From positions 186,001 to 250,000 of the forward strand of contig NZ_CP042862.1 of NCBI RefSeq assembly GCF_008001015.1: a DNA stretch of 64,000 nt. Reading direction: 5' to 3'. The translations under genes and the position numbers were made by a program. Shown here one piece after another: positions 8,785 through 17,572 of the stretch (position 1 is its first letter; each line of letters opens with the position of its first letter). This DNA comes from Serinicoccus profundi. Its GTDB lineage: Bacteria > Actinomycetota > Actinomycetes > Actinomycetales > Dermatophilaceae. The notes under the pieces were generated by a model. That model searched no databases. It was not told the origin of the DNA and saw only the letters and a list, made by a program, of their open reading frames with translations.

Positions 8785-9849
8785 GTGCGCATGGCGCGTC
8801 CCCACATCGCCGCCCTGCTCGAAGACTCCGTCCGACGACGGCTGGACTCCCGCCTGCGTCGGCGCGGCTGGCACGAGCGGCTGTTCGGTTACACCGGCTA
8901 CGGCACTCCCACGCGGGCCCGGATCTTCGCCCGGGTGCTGCTGTCCCGGCACGAGCCGGAGGAGTCCCGCACCGCGCTGACCCATGCGCAGGAGTCGCTG
9001 CTCGACATCGCGCAGCGGGGCTGGCGGCTCTTCCTCACCGCCCCGGCGGTCGATGTCGGGGTGCACGTCCGGCTGGGGGAGGCCGAGGTGACCGCGCGCA
9101 CCGACCGGGGCGGCTACGTCGACGTCGAGATCGAGGGTCACGGCCTGGAGCCAGGGTGGCAGGAGGCGCACCTCGACCTCGGCAACGGGGACTCCCTCAC
9201 CGTCTCGGTGCTCGTCGTCGACCCGGCCGTCGGCGTCGGCCTGGTGAGCGACATCGACGACACGGTGATGGTCACCCACCTGCCGCGTATCTTCATCGCC
9301 GGGTGGAACACCTTCGTGCGCTCCGAGCAGGTTCGCCAGGCCGTGCCGGGGATGAGCGCGATGTACCGCGCCCTGCTGTCCGAGGCGCACGGCATGCCGG
9401 TCTTCTACCTCTCGACCGGCGCCTGGAACACCGCTCCGGCCCTCACCCGCTTCCTGCGCCGCCACGACTACCCCGTGGGGCCGATGCTGCTCACCGACTG
9501 GGGGCCGACCAACACCGGCTGGTTCCGGTCCGGTCAGGAGCACAAGGAGGCCGAGCTGAGGCGGCTGCGGGAGGACTTCCCGGGGATGCGCTGGATCCTC
9601 GTCGGCGACGACGGGCAGCACGACCCGGTGATCTACGGCGAGTTCGCCCAGGAGCACCCCGAGTCCGTCGAGGCCATCTGCCTGCGTGAGCTGACCCCGG
9701 CCGAGCAGGTCCTCTCCAGCGGTCTCCCGGTGGCCACCGATGAGCTGCTCGGCAAACGGGTGCAGGTGCCGATGCTCAAGGCGTCCAACGGTTTCGGGCT
9801 CCACCAGCTGCTCGTGGGGGCCCGCACCCGGTCGGGGGAGGAGGGCTGA
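8785..9849 (+). CDS. App1-family (DUF2183) phosphatase
   Basis: 354-residue HAD-like phosphatase related to yeast App1 phosphatidate phosphatase. Residues about 150-340 hold the hallmark motifs: VSDIDDTVM (DxDxT nucleophile loop), YLSTGAWNT, an LTDWGP segment and GDDGQHDP (acidic loop). The N-terminal 100 residues form an alpha-rich domain common in actinobacterial members. The start could be the GTG at 8785 or the ATG at 8791; the latter is better spaced from AGGGTG. It overlaps the next gene by one base. The bacterial substrate is unknown; lipid or phosphoprotein dephosphorylation is inferred from the family. Confidence 0.85.
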   Translation: MRMARPHIAALLEDSVRRRLDSRLRRRGWHERLFGYTGYGTPTRARIFARVLLSRHEPEESRTALTHAQESLLDIAQRGWRLFLTAPAVDVGVHVRLGEAEVTARTDRGGYVDVEIEGHGLEPGWQEAHLDLGNGDSLTVSVLVVDPAVGVGLVSDIDDTVMVTHLPRIFIAGWNTFVRSEQVRQAVPGMSAMYRALLSEAHGMPVFYLSTGAWNTAPALTRFLRRHDYPVGPMLLTDWGPTNTGWFRSGQEHKEAELRRLREDFPGMRWILVGDDGQHDPVIYGEFAQEHPESVEAICLRELTPAEQVLSSGLPVATDELLGKRVQVPMLKASNGFGLHQLLVGARTRSGEEG

Positions 9850-10709
9850 TGCCCGAGCTGCCCGAGGTGCAGGCCCTCACCGACTTCCTGTCCGAGCGGG
9901 TGACGGGGCGGGTCGTCACCGATGTCGAGCTGGGCTCCATCGCCGTCCTCAAGACCTTCGACCCGCCGCCGAGCGCCCTGGTCGGCGCCCCGGTCGACGG
10001 GGTGTCGAGGCACGGCAAGTTCGTCGATGTCGACGTCGACGGCACGCATCTGGTCTTCCACCTCGCCCGGGCCGGCTGGCTGCGCTGGTATGACGAGGTG
10101 CCCGGCACGATGATCCGGCCCGGCAAGAGCCCGATCGCCTTGCGGGTGCGCCTCGACGACGGCGCCGGCTTCGACCTCACGGAGGCGGGGACCAAGAAGG
10201 GTCTGGCGGCCTATGTCGTCCGCGACTCCGCCGACGTGGCGGGGGTGGCCTCGCTCGGCCCCGACCCGCTCGCCGACGACTTCGACGAGGCCGCCTTCGC
10301 GGCGCTGCTCGCCGGGCGGCGCACCCAGATCAAGGGGGTGCTGCGCGACCAGTCGGTCATCGCCGGGGTGGGCAACGCCTACTCCGACGAGATCCTCCAC
10401 GCGGCGCGGCTCTCGCCCTTCGCCCTCGCGGCGGGGCTGAGCGAGGAGCAGGTGGCCGTGCTCTACCAGGCGCTGCGCACGACGCTGGAGGCGGCGGTGA
10501 TGGCGGCCGAGGGCAAGCCTGCGGCGCAGCTCAAGGACGCCAAGCGGGCGGGGATGAATGTCCACGGCCGCACCGGCGAGGCGTGCCCGGTGTGCGGTGA
10601 CACCGTGCACGAGGTCGCCTTCGCCGACTCCTCGCTGCAGTACTGCCCCACCTGTCAGACCGGCGGCAAGCCGCTGGCCGACCGCCGCATGTCCCGCCTG
10701 CTGCGCTGA
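9849..10709 (+). CDS. Fpg/Nei-family DNA glycosylase (base-excision repair)
   Basis: 286-residue glycosylase/AP lyase that removes oxidised bases. It begins MPELPEVQ, giving the catalytic Pro after Met removal and the Glu; SRHGKF supplies the conserved Lys. The H2TH region is present (IKGVLRDQSVIAGVGNAYSDEILH), and the C-terminal zinc finger has CPVC and CPTC pairs with the following QTGGK. Length and layout match actinobacterial Fpg/Nei proteins rather than canonical MutM (PEVQ instead of PEVE), so no symbol is given. Coupled to the App1-like gene by a TGATG junction. Confidence 0.92.
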   Translation: MPELPEVQALTDFLSERVTGRVVTDVELGSIAVLKTFDPPPSALVGAPVDGVSRHGKFVDVDVDGTHLVFHLARAGWLRWYDEVPGTMIRPGKSPIALRVRLDDGAGFDLTEAGTKKGLAAYVVRDSADVAGVASLGPDPLADDFDEAAFAALLAGRRTQIKGVLRDQSVIAGVGNAYSDEILHAARLSPFALAAGLSEEQVAVLYQALRTTLEAAVMAAEGKPAAQLKDAKRAGMNVHGRTGEACPVCGDTVHEVAFADSSLQYCPTCQTGGKPLADRRMSRLLR

Positions 10710-10745
10710 GCCCCTGGGTCGCCGGCACCGTGGGTTGCCGACAGC

Positions 10746-10897
10746 GGGGAGGATCGGTACACGGGCAGGCATCCTCGCCGCTGTGGCCGGCTCTCCTGGG
10801 GAGGATCGGTGCACGGGCAGGCATCCTCGCCGCTGTGGGCGGCTTTCCTGGGGAGGATCGGTGCACGGGCAGGCATCCTCACCGTCGTGACGCCGTC
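10746..10897. repeat. Three tandem 52-bp hairpin-forming repeats
   Basis: Three direct copies start at 10746, 10798 and 10850 with a 52-base period; the third is partial. Each carries GAGGAT ... ATCCTC arms around an inner TGC/GCA pair, so each can fold into a small hairpin. The array lies between the Fpg/Nei-like gene and a convergent gene and may stop or stabilise transcripts. A 13-base direct repeat (CCCCTGGGTCGCC at 10711 and 10945) brackets it, possibly by chance. Confidence 0.8.
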
Positions 10898-10971
10898 GGC
10901 GCCCTCGCCGCGGCCCGGTATGCCGGAGCAGGGCCGCGAGGTGGCCCCTGGGTCGCCCTGCGGCCTACACC

Positions 10972-11796
10972 TCACCTCGGTGGGGCGAACACCTGCGCCT
11001 GCCAGCCGAACTCCCGCGCCGCATCGACGTTGCCGACGCGGTCGTCGGTGAAGTGCACCTCCGCCCGACCGACCGGCCGCCCGAGGCGCCGCTCGATCTC
11101 GGCGTGCGCCACGGCATACGCCTCGGGTGCCGGCTTGGCGAAGCCCAGCACGTGGGAGTTGAGCAGCATCGGCACGAGGTGCCCCAGGCCGATCTGCTCC
11201 AGCTCGTGCGGCACGCGGTCGGTGCCGTTGGTGAAGACGAACGTCGGGGTGCCGCGGCCCGCGATCTCTTCGAGCAGCTCGACGGTCGACGCGATGGGGG
11301 TTCCCCGGTCGCGCTCCCAGCGCTCCATCGCCCTCGTCACCAGTGGCTCGGCGTGACCGAGCTCGAGCAGTCGCGCCCGCAGGTCTGCGACCCACCCGGC
11401 ATACGTGCCGTCGCCGATGACCATGGCCCGTGCTGACGGAAGGTCGAACGCCACGTCGAGGAAACCCAGGTGGTCCAGCCCCAGCTCGCGTTCGCTGCGG
11501 GAGCGTGCGCCCTCGGCGTCGAAGGCCCGCAGCACCCCGTCCAGGTCCAGCACGGCCACCCCGGCCCGCCGCAGGAAGGCGGCCAGTCGCCACGGGGGCG
11601 GAGGCACCTCCTTGGCCACGACGACGTCCGCCCGCGCGATCGACACGTCACCCTGGCGGCTCCGGACGACGACGTCGACGTCGGTGGAGCAGACGAGCTC
11701 GCCCACCGTGTCGGTCGCCCGCTCGCCGCCCTCGATGAGGTGCCGCACGACGACCCGGGTGCCGATGCAAAGGGGTGCGGGACGGGGCGTCGACAT
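10972..11796 (-). CDS. SH3-like domain fused to HAD-family hydrolase
   Basis: 274 residues. Residues about 9-70 (IGTRVVVRHL ... RADVVVAKEVPPPPWR) look like the small beta-barrel found at the N-terminus of Rv0428c-type GNAT acetyltransferases. Residues about 78-270 are a haloacid-dehalogenase hydrolase: VLDLDGVLR in place of the DxDxT nucleophile motif, VFTNGT (motif II), AKPAPEAY (Lys motif III) and TDDRVGN (motif IV). It may dephosphorylate a small metabolite. The ATG is at 11796. The pairing of this barrel with a HAD domain instead of a GNAT domain is unusual; the barrel assignment is from memory. Confidence 0.8.
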   Translation of the reverse strand: MSTPRPAPLCIGTRVVVRHLIEGGERATDTVGELVCSTDVDVVVRSRQGDVSIARADVVVAKEVPPPPWRLAAFLRRAGVAVLDLDGVLRAFDAEGARSRSERELGLDHLGFLDVAFDLPSARAMVIGDGTYAGWVADLRARLLELGHAEPLVTRAMERWERDRGTPIASTVELLEEIAGRGTPTFVFTNGTDRVPHELEQIGLGHLVPMLLNSHVLGFAKPAPEAYAVAHAEIERRLGRPVGRAEVHFTDDRVGNVDAAREFGWQAQVFAPPR

Positions 11797-11876
11797 GGTC
11801 GCGACCCTAGCTCGCGAGGGTTTTCTGGACCAATCTCGCGAAGAAACTAGAAAACGCTAGATCCTGCCAGAAGGTG

Positions 11877-12209
11877 TCAGAGGACCGAGGGGTCCTGCCC
11901 GTCGGCCCCGCCGACGAGCGGCTTGCCCGCGCGGTCCCACGCCTGCATCCCACCGTCCACGTTGACCACGTCGAAGCCCTGCTGGACGAGCCACTCCACG
12001 GCGCGGCCGGAGCGCCCACCGCTGCGGCAGACCACGGCGAGCGACGCGGGGGTCTCGGGCAGCTCGTCGATGCGCGCGGGCAGGTCGCCGAGGGGGAGGT
12101 GCACGGCGCCCGGCGCGTGGCCGGCCGCCCACTCCTCTGGCTCCCGGACGTCCACGACCGTGGCGTCGTCGGCGAGATCGGTGACGGCGATGCTGGGAAT
12201 GTCGCTCAT
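11877..12209 (-). CDS. Rhodanese-like sulfurtransferase
   Basis: 110-residue single-domain rhodanese. The active-site loop is CRSGGRSGRA with the persulfide-forming Cys, preceded by the VVDVREPEEWAAGHAPGAVHLPL signature region. The start chosen is the ATG at 12209; an upstream in-frame start would add 33 residues unlike the family. It probably moves sulfane sulfur in the cytosol. Monocistronic, divergent from the pilus operon, with only 146 bases between them. Confidence 0.9.
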   Translation of the reverse strand: MSDIPSIAVTDLADDATVVDVREPEEWAAGHAPGAVHLPLGDLPARIDELPETPASLAVVCRSGGRSGRAVEWLVQQGFDVVNVDGGMQAWDRAGKPLVGGADGQDPSVL

Positions 12210-12355
12210 GGCTTCACTATGACACCGATTCCGAGCCTGAGTCGCTAGGGATAACCCGTGGTCAGGGTTAGAGTGGACGTCGGCTGAGCACCCCACGGTG
12301 ATCGCCACTCCATCGAGACGACGCTCCGGTCTGTGCCGGAAGGGGACGACACCGT

Positions 12356-13033
12356 ATGACCACCGCCACCTCAGGTGCGACGCCCTCGCGCCTGCCCGCG
12401 CGCACCCGCGACAAGCGGCCGGCCCTCGCGCTGCTCGCGCTCCTCCTCGTCCTGGTCGGGGCGCTCGGCAGCGCGCTCCTGGTCTACCGCACGGGCAACC
12501 GGGTGCAGGTCCTCGTCGCCAACGACACGATCCGCCAGGGCCAGCAGGTCACCGAGGACGACTTCGGGGTCGCCGAGATCGCCTTCGAGGACGGTGCCCA
12601 GGTGGTGAGCGCCGACTCCCTCCAGCGCTTCGTCGGCTCCCAGGCGGTGAGCACTATCCCCGCGGGCAGCCTGGTGTCCGGGCAGATGTTCACCCCCTCC
12701 GAGCTCGCGCCCGCCGGCGCCCAGCAGGTCGGTGTGGTCATCGCCTCCCCGGGTCGGCCCTCGGATGCCGTCGAGGCGGGCGACATCGTGCGCGTCTTCG
12801 CCACGGCGCAGGAGTCGGCCGTCGCCGCCGCCGAGGACGCGACCGAGCTGGTCGGTGCGGCCAAGGTGGTCGCGGTCGGCGCGCAGGTCGACACCAGCGA
12901 CACCATCCACGTGACCCTGCTGCTGCCCGAGGACGTCGTCGCCTCCGTGGTGACGGCCAGCGTGACCGGCACCGCGGCCCTGGCGGTGCTCCCGGCCGAC
13001 ACCGCACCGGTGGTCGACTGGCGCACGGAGTGA
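12356..13033 (+). CDS. CpaB/RcpC-like SAF-domain pilus assembly protein
   Basis: 225-residue first gene of the Tad pilus operon. A single N-terminal membrane helix (about residues 22-44) is followed by a SAF domain (VLVANDTIRQGQQVTEDD) and a beta-rich region, as in CpaB/RcpC, which stabilise the pilus channel at the envelope. AAGGGGACG precedes the ATG. It is seven bases from the next gene. In Gram-positive bacteria there is no secretin, so it is likely a membrane-to-wall adaptor. Confidence 0.85.
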   Translation: MTTATSGATPSRLPARTRDKRPALALLALLLVLVGALGSALLVYRTGNRVQVLVANDTIRQGQQVTEDDFGVAEIAFEDGAQVVSADSLQRFVGSQAVSTIPAGSLVSGQMFTPSELAPAGAQQVGVVIASPGRPSDAVEAGDIVRVFATAQESAVAAAEDATELVGAAKVVAVGAQVDTSDTIHVTLLLPEDVVASVVTASVTGTAALAVLPADTAPVVDWRTE

Positions 13034-13040
13034 GCGCGGC

Positions 13041-14018
13041 ATGGCACTGATCTCCTTCTTCAGCGCCAAGGGCGCCCCCGGGGTGACGAGCACCGCCATG
13101 CTCGTGGCCGCCCTCTGGCCCCGCCCGACGCTGCTCGTCGACGCGGACGGCAACGGCGGAGACCTGCTCATGCGGCTGCCCTCGGAGTCCGGGATGGCGC
13201 TGACCCAGCACCCGGGCCTGCTCACCCTGCTGCCGCTCGCCCGGCACGGCCTGTCCTCCGGCGTCGTCATGGACCACTCCCAGGTCGCCCTCGGTGGCCA
13301 GCGGGTGCTCGTCGGGCTGGAGACCTCCGAGCAGGCCGAGGCCTCCGCCGCGCTGTGGCCGACCCTGGCGCGCGCCTTCCGCGAGCTGCCCGGCACCGAT
13401 GTCGTCGTCGACGCGGGCCAGCTCGCCGCGCGGTCGGGGCAGCTGTCCCTCGTGCAGCGCAGCGACCTCGTGGTCGGCGTGGTGCGGGCCGAGCCGGCCA
13501 GCGTCATGCACATGCGGGAGCGGCTGACCGTCATCACCCAGACCTTCGCCGCGCTCGGCGCCGACGCCCCGCGGATCGGGCTGATCGCCCTGTCCGGGGT
13601 GCAGCAGCAGGACGAGGCGTCCTCGGCGATCGCCACGGTGCGCGCCGAGTTCCCCGAGGTGCTCGACCTGGGCCAGGTGGCCCTCGACGCGCGCCCGGAG
13701 CGGATGTTCCACGGCGACCCCGTGTCCCGGCCCGAGCGCACGATGCTCGTGCGCTCCGGCCGCTCGCTCGTCCAGCGCCTCGTGGCTGCCGTCGGGCCGA
13801 GCATCGCCGCGGCCCCCGCACCCGAGGCCGCCACCGGCCCCGACACCACCGCGCAGGGGGAGGACCAGGAGGAGTCGGCCGACGGCATACCGGAGGAGGG
13901 CGTGAGCGGGACCACGGAGGGTGACGCCGACGCCGAGGCGGCCGGCGACGGTGAGGCCGCGGAGGAGACCCGGTCGAGCCGGTCACGCCCACGCAAGAAG
14001 AGATGGAGCCTGCGATGA
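13041..14018 (+). CDS. CpaE/MinD-like P-loop ATPase
   Basis: 325-residue ParA/MinD-superfamily protein, the CpaE-type localisation factor of Tad pili. It has a deviant Walker A (FSAKGAPGVTST), the partner LLVDADGNGGDL, and VVDAGQ. The C-terminal 75 residues are acidic and low-complexity, ending in a basic patch (RSRPRKKRWSLR). No N-terminal receiver domain is present, unlike the Caulobacter CpaE. Overlaps the secretion ATPase by four bases (ATGA). Confidence 0.85.
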   Translation: MALISFFSAKGAPGVTSTAMLVAALWPRPTLLVDADGNGGDLLMRLPSESGMALTQHPGLLTLLPLARHGLSSGVVMDHSQVALGGQRVLVGLETSEQAEASAALWPTLARAFRELPGTDVVVDAGQLAARSGQLSLVQRSDLVVGVVRAEPASVMHMRERLTVITQTFAALGADAPRIGLIALSGVQQQDEASSAIATVRAEFPEVLDLGQVALDARPERMFHGDPVSRPERTMLVRSGRSLVQRLVAAVGPSIAAAPAPEAATGPDTTAQGEDQEESADGIPEEGVSGTTEGDADAEAAGDGEAAEETRSSRSRPRKKRWSLR

Positions 14019-15370
14019 GCACCTCGTCCCCCCTGCTCGCCGGCGCGACCCCCGAGCAGCAGCAGGAGATGAACCAGCTGGTCCGCACCCTGCGCTCGCA
14101 GGTCGCCGACCGGCTCAACCAGCAGCGCCGCCGCGACGAGGTCGCCGGCCGCTCGCCGATGAGCAGCGAGGACGAGCGTCACTTCGCCCGCTCGCTCATC
14201 GTGCAGGTCCTCGAGGACCACGCCACCCTCATGATCACCGAGGGACGGGTGCCCCCGACGGCGGAGGAGGAGGAGCGGGTCGCGGCCGCGATCCACGCTG
14301 CGCTCTTCGGTGTCGGTCGGCTCCAGCCGCTCCTGGAGGACCGTGAGGTCGAGAACATCGACATCAACGGCTGCGACCGCGTCTTCGTGGGGTATGCCGA
14401 CGGTCACGAGGAGACGGCCCCACCGGTCGCGGACAGCGACGAGGAGCTCATCGAGCTCATCCAGATCCTCGCGGCCAACGTCGGCCTGACCTCGCGCCCC
14501 TTCGACTCGGCCAACCCCCAGCTCGACCTGCGGCTGCCGGACGGCTCGCGCCTGTCGGCGGTCATGGGCGTCTGCCAGCGACCCTCCCTGTCGATCCGCC
14601 GCGCGCGGCTGGGCCAGGTGAGCCTGGAGGACCTCCTCGCGACCAACACGTTCAACGAGGACGTCATGCGCTTCCTCAAGGCGGCGGTCGCGGCCCGCAA
14701 GAACATCATGATCGCCGGGTCGACCAACTCGGGCAAGACGACGATGCTGCGCGCGATGGCGGCGGAGATCCCGTCCGAGGAGCGGCTCATCACCGTGGAG
14801 CGGGCGCTGGAGCTGGGGCTCGACAAGTTCGAGGACCAGCACCCCAACGTCGTCGCCTTCGAGGAGCGGCTGCCCAACTCCGAGGGCGTCGGCATGGTGA
14901 CGATGGCCGAGCTGGTTCGTCGCAGCCTGCGCATGAACCCCTCGCGGGTCATCGTCGGTGAGGTCCTGGGTGATGAGATCGTCACGATGCTCAACGCCAT
15001 GAGCCAGGGCAACGACGGGTCGCTGTCGACGATCCACGCCAACTCCTCGATGGAGGTCTTCAACCGCATCGCGACGTATGCGTTGCAGGCCGAGGAGAAC
15101 CTTCCCGTCGAGGCCACGCACATGCTCATCGCCGGGTCGGTCAACTTCGTCGTCTTCCTGCGCAAGAAGAACGAGCACGCCACGGGTGGCGGCCTCCGCC
15201 GCGGGGTGCAGTCGATCCGCGAGGTCACCGGCGTCGACGGCCGGGTGCTCTCCTCCGAGGTCTTCGCGGCCGGTCCCGACGGGGTCGCGCGGGCCAAGGC
15301 CCCGATCGAGTGCATCGATGACCTGGTGCCCTTCGGCTACACGCCGACGCCGGTCACCCGGTGGGACTGA
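14015..15370 (+). CDS. TadA/CpaF-type pilus assembly ATPase
   Basis: 451-residue type II/IV secretion ATPase that powers Flp pilus assembly. N-terminal alpha-helical region, then the CpaF core: Walker A GSTNSGKTTM, Asp box (LITVERALEL), Walker B (SRVIVGEVLGDE) and His box (SLSTIHANSS). The ATG at 14015 gives an ATGA overlap with the CpaE-like stop and has GGAG upstream, so it is preferred over the ATG at 14003. Cytosolic, docks on the TadB/TadC platform encoded next. Confidence 0.93.
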   Translation: MSTSSPLLAGATPEQQQEMNQLVRTLRSQVADRLNQQRRRDEVAGRSPMSSEDERHFARSLIVQVLEDHATLMITEGRVPPTAEEEERVAAAIHAALFGVGRLQPLLEDREVENIDINGCDRVFVGYADGHEETAPPVADSDEELIELIQILAANVGLTSRPFDSANPQLDLRLPDGSRLSAVMGVCQRPSLSIRRARLGQVSLEDLLATNTFNEDVMRFLKAAVAARKNIMIAGSTNSGKTTMLRAMAAEIPSEERLITVERALELGLDKFEDQHPNVVAFEERLPNSEGVGMVTMAELVRRSLRMNPSRVIVGEVLGDEIVTMLNAMSQGNDGSLSTIHANSSMEVFNRIATYALQAEENLPVEATHMLIAGSVNFVVFLRKKNEHATGGGLRRGVQSIREVTGVDGRVLSSEVFAAGPDGVARAKAPIECIDDLVPFGYTPTPVTRWD

Positions 15371-16320
15371 TGGGCCAGCTCTACACCCTGCTGCTGCCGA
15401 TGGCGACCGGCGCGGTCGTCGGTCTCGGGCTGTATGTCGCGGTCCTGGCCGTGGTCGGGCTGCCCGAGCGGGACCCCTCGACGCCCCGGCAGTTCTCGGG
15501 GGTCACCCTCGGCGGGATCAGCCGGCGCCTGGTCGTCGGGATCACCGTGGGCCTGCTCGTGCTGCTGCTCACCCGGTGGGTCGTCGCGGCGATCGGGGTC
15601 GGTCTGCTGGCCGGCCTGTGGGACCAGCTGACCGGTGACGCCCGGGCCGAGACCGCCGGCATCAACAAGCTGGAGTCGCTCGCGACCTGGACCGAGTCGC
15701 TGCGCGACACCATCGCCGGTGCCGTCGGTCTGGAGCAGGCCATCCCCGCGACCGCGGTGAACGCCGGTCCCTCGATCCGGTCCTCGCTCAACCTGCTCGT
15801 CGACCGGCTGCGCATCCGCGAGCCGCTCTCCGAGGCGCTCATCCACTTCGCCGAGGACCTCGACGACCCCTCGGCCGACGTCATCTGCTCGGCGCTCGTG
15901 CTCAACGCCCGCCTGCGCGGCCCGGGCCTGCGCGACGTCCTCGGCGCGCTGGCCGTCTCCACCCGCGAGGAGCTGGACATGCGCCGGCGGATCTCCGCGG
16001 GGCGCCGCTCCATCCGTCGTTCGGTCAAGATCATCGTCATCATCGTGCTCTCGGTCATGGGCGGCCTGGCCTTCTTCAACCGGGTCTACGTCGAGCCCTA
16101 CGGCACCCTCGCCGGCCAGGGCGTGCTCCTCGTGGTCGCCGCCCTCTTCGCCGGTGGTCTGCTTTGGATGCGCCGGCTCTCCGAGCCGCAGAAGCTCAGC
16201 CGCTTCCTCGTCGTCAACCGTGAGGCCCGAGCCCGCGACATGGAGCAGCTGCTCGACGACGTCCGCGAGGGCGCGCAGACCGGTCGGGCCGGCCGGGGTG
16301 GTCGAGGTGGTCGAGGATGA
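15370..16320 (+). CDS. TadB-like pilus assembly membrane platform protein
   Basis: 316-residue type II secretion F-domain protein. Two N-terminal membrane helices are followed by the cytosolic four-helix F domain (IPATAVNAGPSIR ... RLRGPGLRDVLGALA) and two C-terminal membrane helices, then a Gly/Arg tail. The ATG at 15370 overlaps the upstream stop as TGATG. Forms the inner-membrane platform with TadC. Confidence 0.85.
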   Translation: MGQLYTLLLPMATGAVVGLGLYVAVLAVVGLPERDPSTPRQFSGVTLGGISRRLVVGITVGLLVLLLTRWVVAAIGVGLLAGLWDQLTGDARAETAGINKLESLATWTESLRDTIAGAVGLEQAIPATAVNAGPSIRSSLNLLVDRLRIREPLSEALIHFAEDLDDPSADVICSALVLNARLRGPGLRDVLGALAVSTREELDMRRRISAGRRSIRRSVKIIVIIVLSVMGGLAFFNRVYVEPYGTLAGQGVLLVVAALFAGGLLWMRRLSEPQKLSRFLVVNREARARDMEQLLDDVREGAQTGRAGRGGRGGRG

Positions 16321-17261
16321 GCGCGATGATCTGGCCGATGCTCGCCGGGGGGCTGGTCGGGCTGGGCCTCTACCTCTTCATCCGCATCCTGCTGCGCCCG
16401 CGCCCGGGTGTCGCGACGCTGGTGGCCCGCATCGACGCCGGCTCCCGCTCGATGCAGACCCACACGCTGTCCGACTACGACTCCTCGTTCTCGGAGATGA
16501 GCAGCCGTGGCCGCTCGGTCATGACGGCCCTGGCCGACCGCTTCGAGGTCCTCGCCGCGCAGCGCGGGTGGCAGATGAACCGCCACCGCGCCGATCTCAC
16601 GATCCTCAACCGCAGTGTCGGCGCCATGCTCGCCCTCAAGGTCGTGAGCGGCACGATCATGCTGCTCGTCGGTCCGCTGGTCTGGGGTGCGCTGCGCCTG
16701 GGCGGCCTGGACGTCGGACCGACGATGCCGCTGGGCCTCGGGCTCCTGCTCGGGCTGCTCGGCTTCTTCCTGCCCGACTTCTCGCTGCGCGCCGAGGCCG
16801 AGCAGCGTCGGCGCGAGTTCCGCCGCACGGTCGGTATCTTCCTCGACCTCGTCTCGATGAACCTCGCCGGTGGGCGTGGCCTGCCCGAGGCGCTGCTCGC
16901 GGCGTCCTCGGTGAGCGATCACTGGTCGGTCGTGCGGATCCGTCAGACGCTGGCCAACGCCCGGCTCTTCGGCACCACCCCCTGGGAGGCCCTCGGCCGG
17001 CTGGGCAAGGACATCGGCCTGGAGGAGCTGGAGAGCCTCTCCGGGGCCCTGGTGCTCGCGGCCGACGACGGCGCCAAGATCCGGCAGTCGCTGTCGGCGC
17101 GGGCCACGACGATGCGGCGCAAGGCGCTCTCCGAGGCCGAGGGTGATGAGGGTGAGCGCTCGCAGTCGATGCTCATCGCCCAGATGCTGCTCGTCATCGC
17201 CTTCCTCGTCTACCTCGCCTACCCCGCTCTCGTGGCGCTCATGTCAGAACGGGCGATCTGA
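16317..17261 (+). CDS. TadC-like pilus assembly membrane platform protein
   Basis: 314-residue second platform protein. One N-terminal helix, two central helices (about residues 100-160) and the F domain with DLVSMNLAGGRGLPEALL, a typical TadC region, then a C-terminal helix. Overlaps TadB by four bases. Partners with TadB and the TadA ATPase. Confidence 0.87.
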   Translation: MSAMIWPMLAGGLVGLGLYLFIRILLRPRPGVATLVARIDAGSRSMQTHTLSDYDSSFSEMSSRGRSVMTALADRFEVLAAQRGWQMNRHRADLTILNRSVGAMLALKVVSGTIMLLVGPLVWGALRLGGLDVGPTMPLGLGLLLGLLGFFLPDFSLRAEAEQRRREFRRTVGIFLDLVSMNLAGGRGLPEALLAASSVSDHWSVVRIRQTLANARLFGTTPWEALGRLGKDIGLEELESLSGALVLAADDGAKIRQSLSARATTMRRKALSEAEGDEGERSQSMLIAQMLLVIAFLVYLAYPALVALMSERAI

Positions 17262-17320
17262 GGGAACCGATGACCGACTGGCATCGTCTGTCTAGTTGTG
17301 CAACGATCGTGAGTTGCGAC

Positions 17321-17336
17321 CCTGGTAGTGACCAGG
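17321..17336. promoter_or_regulatory. Small perfect hairpin upstream of Flp pilin
   Basis: CCTGGT and ACCAGG flank an AGTG tetraloop 27 bases before the pilin start, within a 101-base gap after TadC. It could mark an mRNA processing or stabilising site that raises pilin output relative to assembly genes; no convincing separate promoter was seen. Confidence 0.4.
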
Positions 17337-17362
17337 CGATTCACCATGACTAAGGGGATTTC

Positions 17363-17572
17363 ATGAAGCCGATGAGAGCCTACGCACTGCGCGTCCGCCA
17401 CGACCTGCTCGCCCGCAAGGACCGCGGGGCCTCTGCGCTGGAGTGGGCCCTGATCGCCGCTGTCGTCGTCGTCGCCGCCGCCCTCATCGGGGCGGCCGTC
17501 TTCAACGTCATCCAGTCGCGGGCCGCCGAGGTCCAGCGCTGCGGCAACCTGGCTCCCGGCGCCACCTGCTGA
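17363..17572 (+). CDS. Flp/Fap-type pilin
   Basis: 69-residue major pilin candidate. A basic leader (to RKDRG) is followed by the class III processing site G/ASALEWALI, with the mature Glu at position 5, then a 20-residue hydrophobic helix and a short hydrophilic tail with two cysteines (RCGN, ATC) that could form a disulfide. AAGGGGATTTC precedes the ATG. The prepilin peptidase needed for processing (TadV/CpaA) is not in this window. Confidence 0.9.
   Translation: MKPMRAYALRVRHDLLARKDRGASALEWALIAAVVVVAAALIGAAVFNVIQSRAAEVQRCGNLAPGATC

Noticed and set aside
10746-10897. CRISPR array or IS element
   Set aside because: Period 52 with hairpins but no variable spacers, no transposase and no terminal inverted repeats.
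12371-15178. A 935-residue minus-strand frame across the pilus genes
   Set aside because: Antisense to CpaB, CpaE and TadA; no domain and no sensible start.
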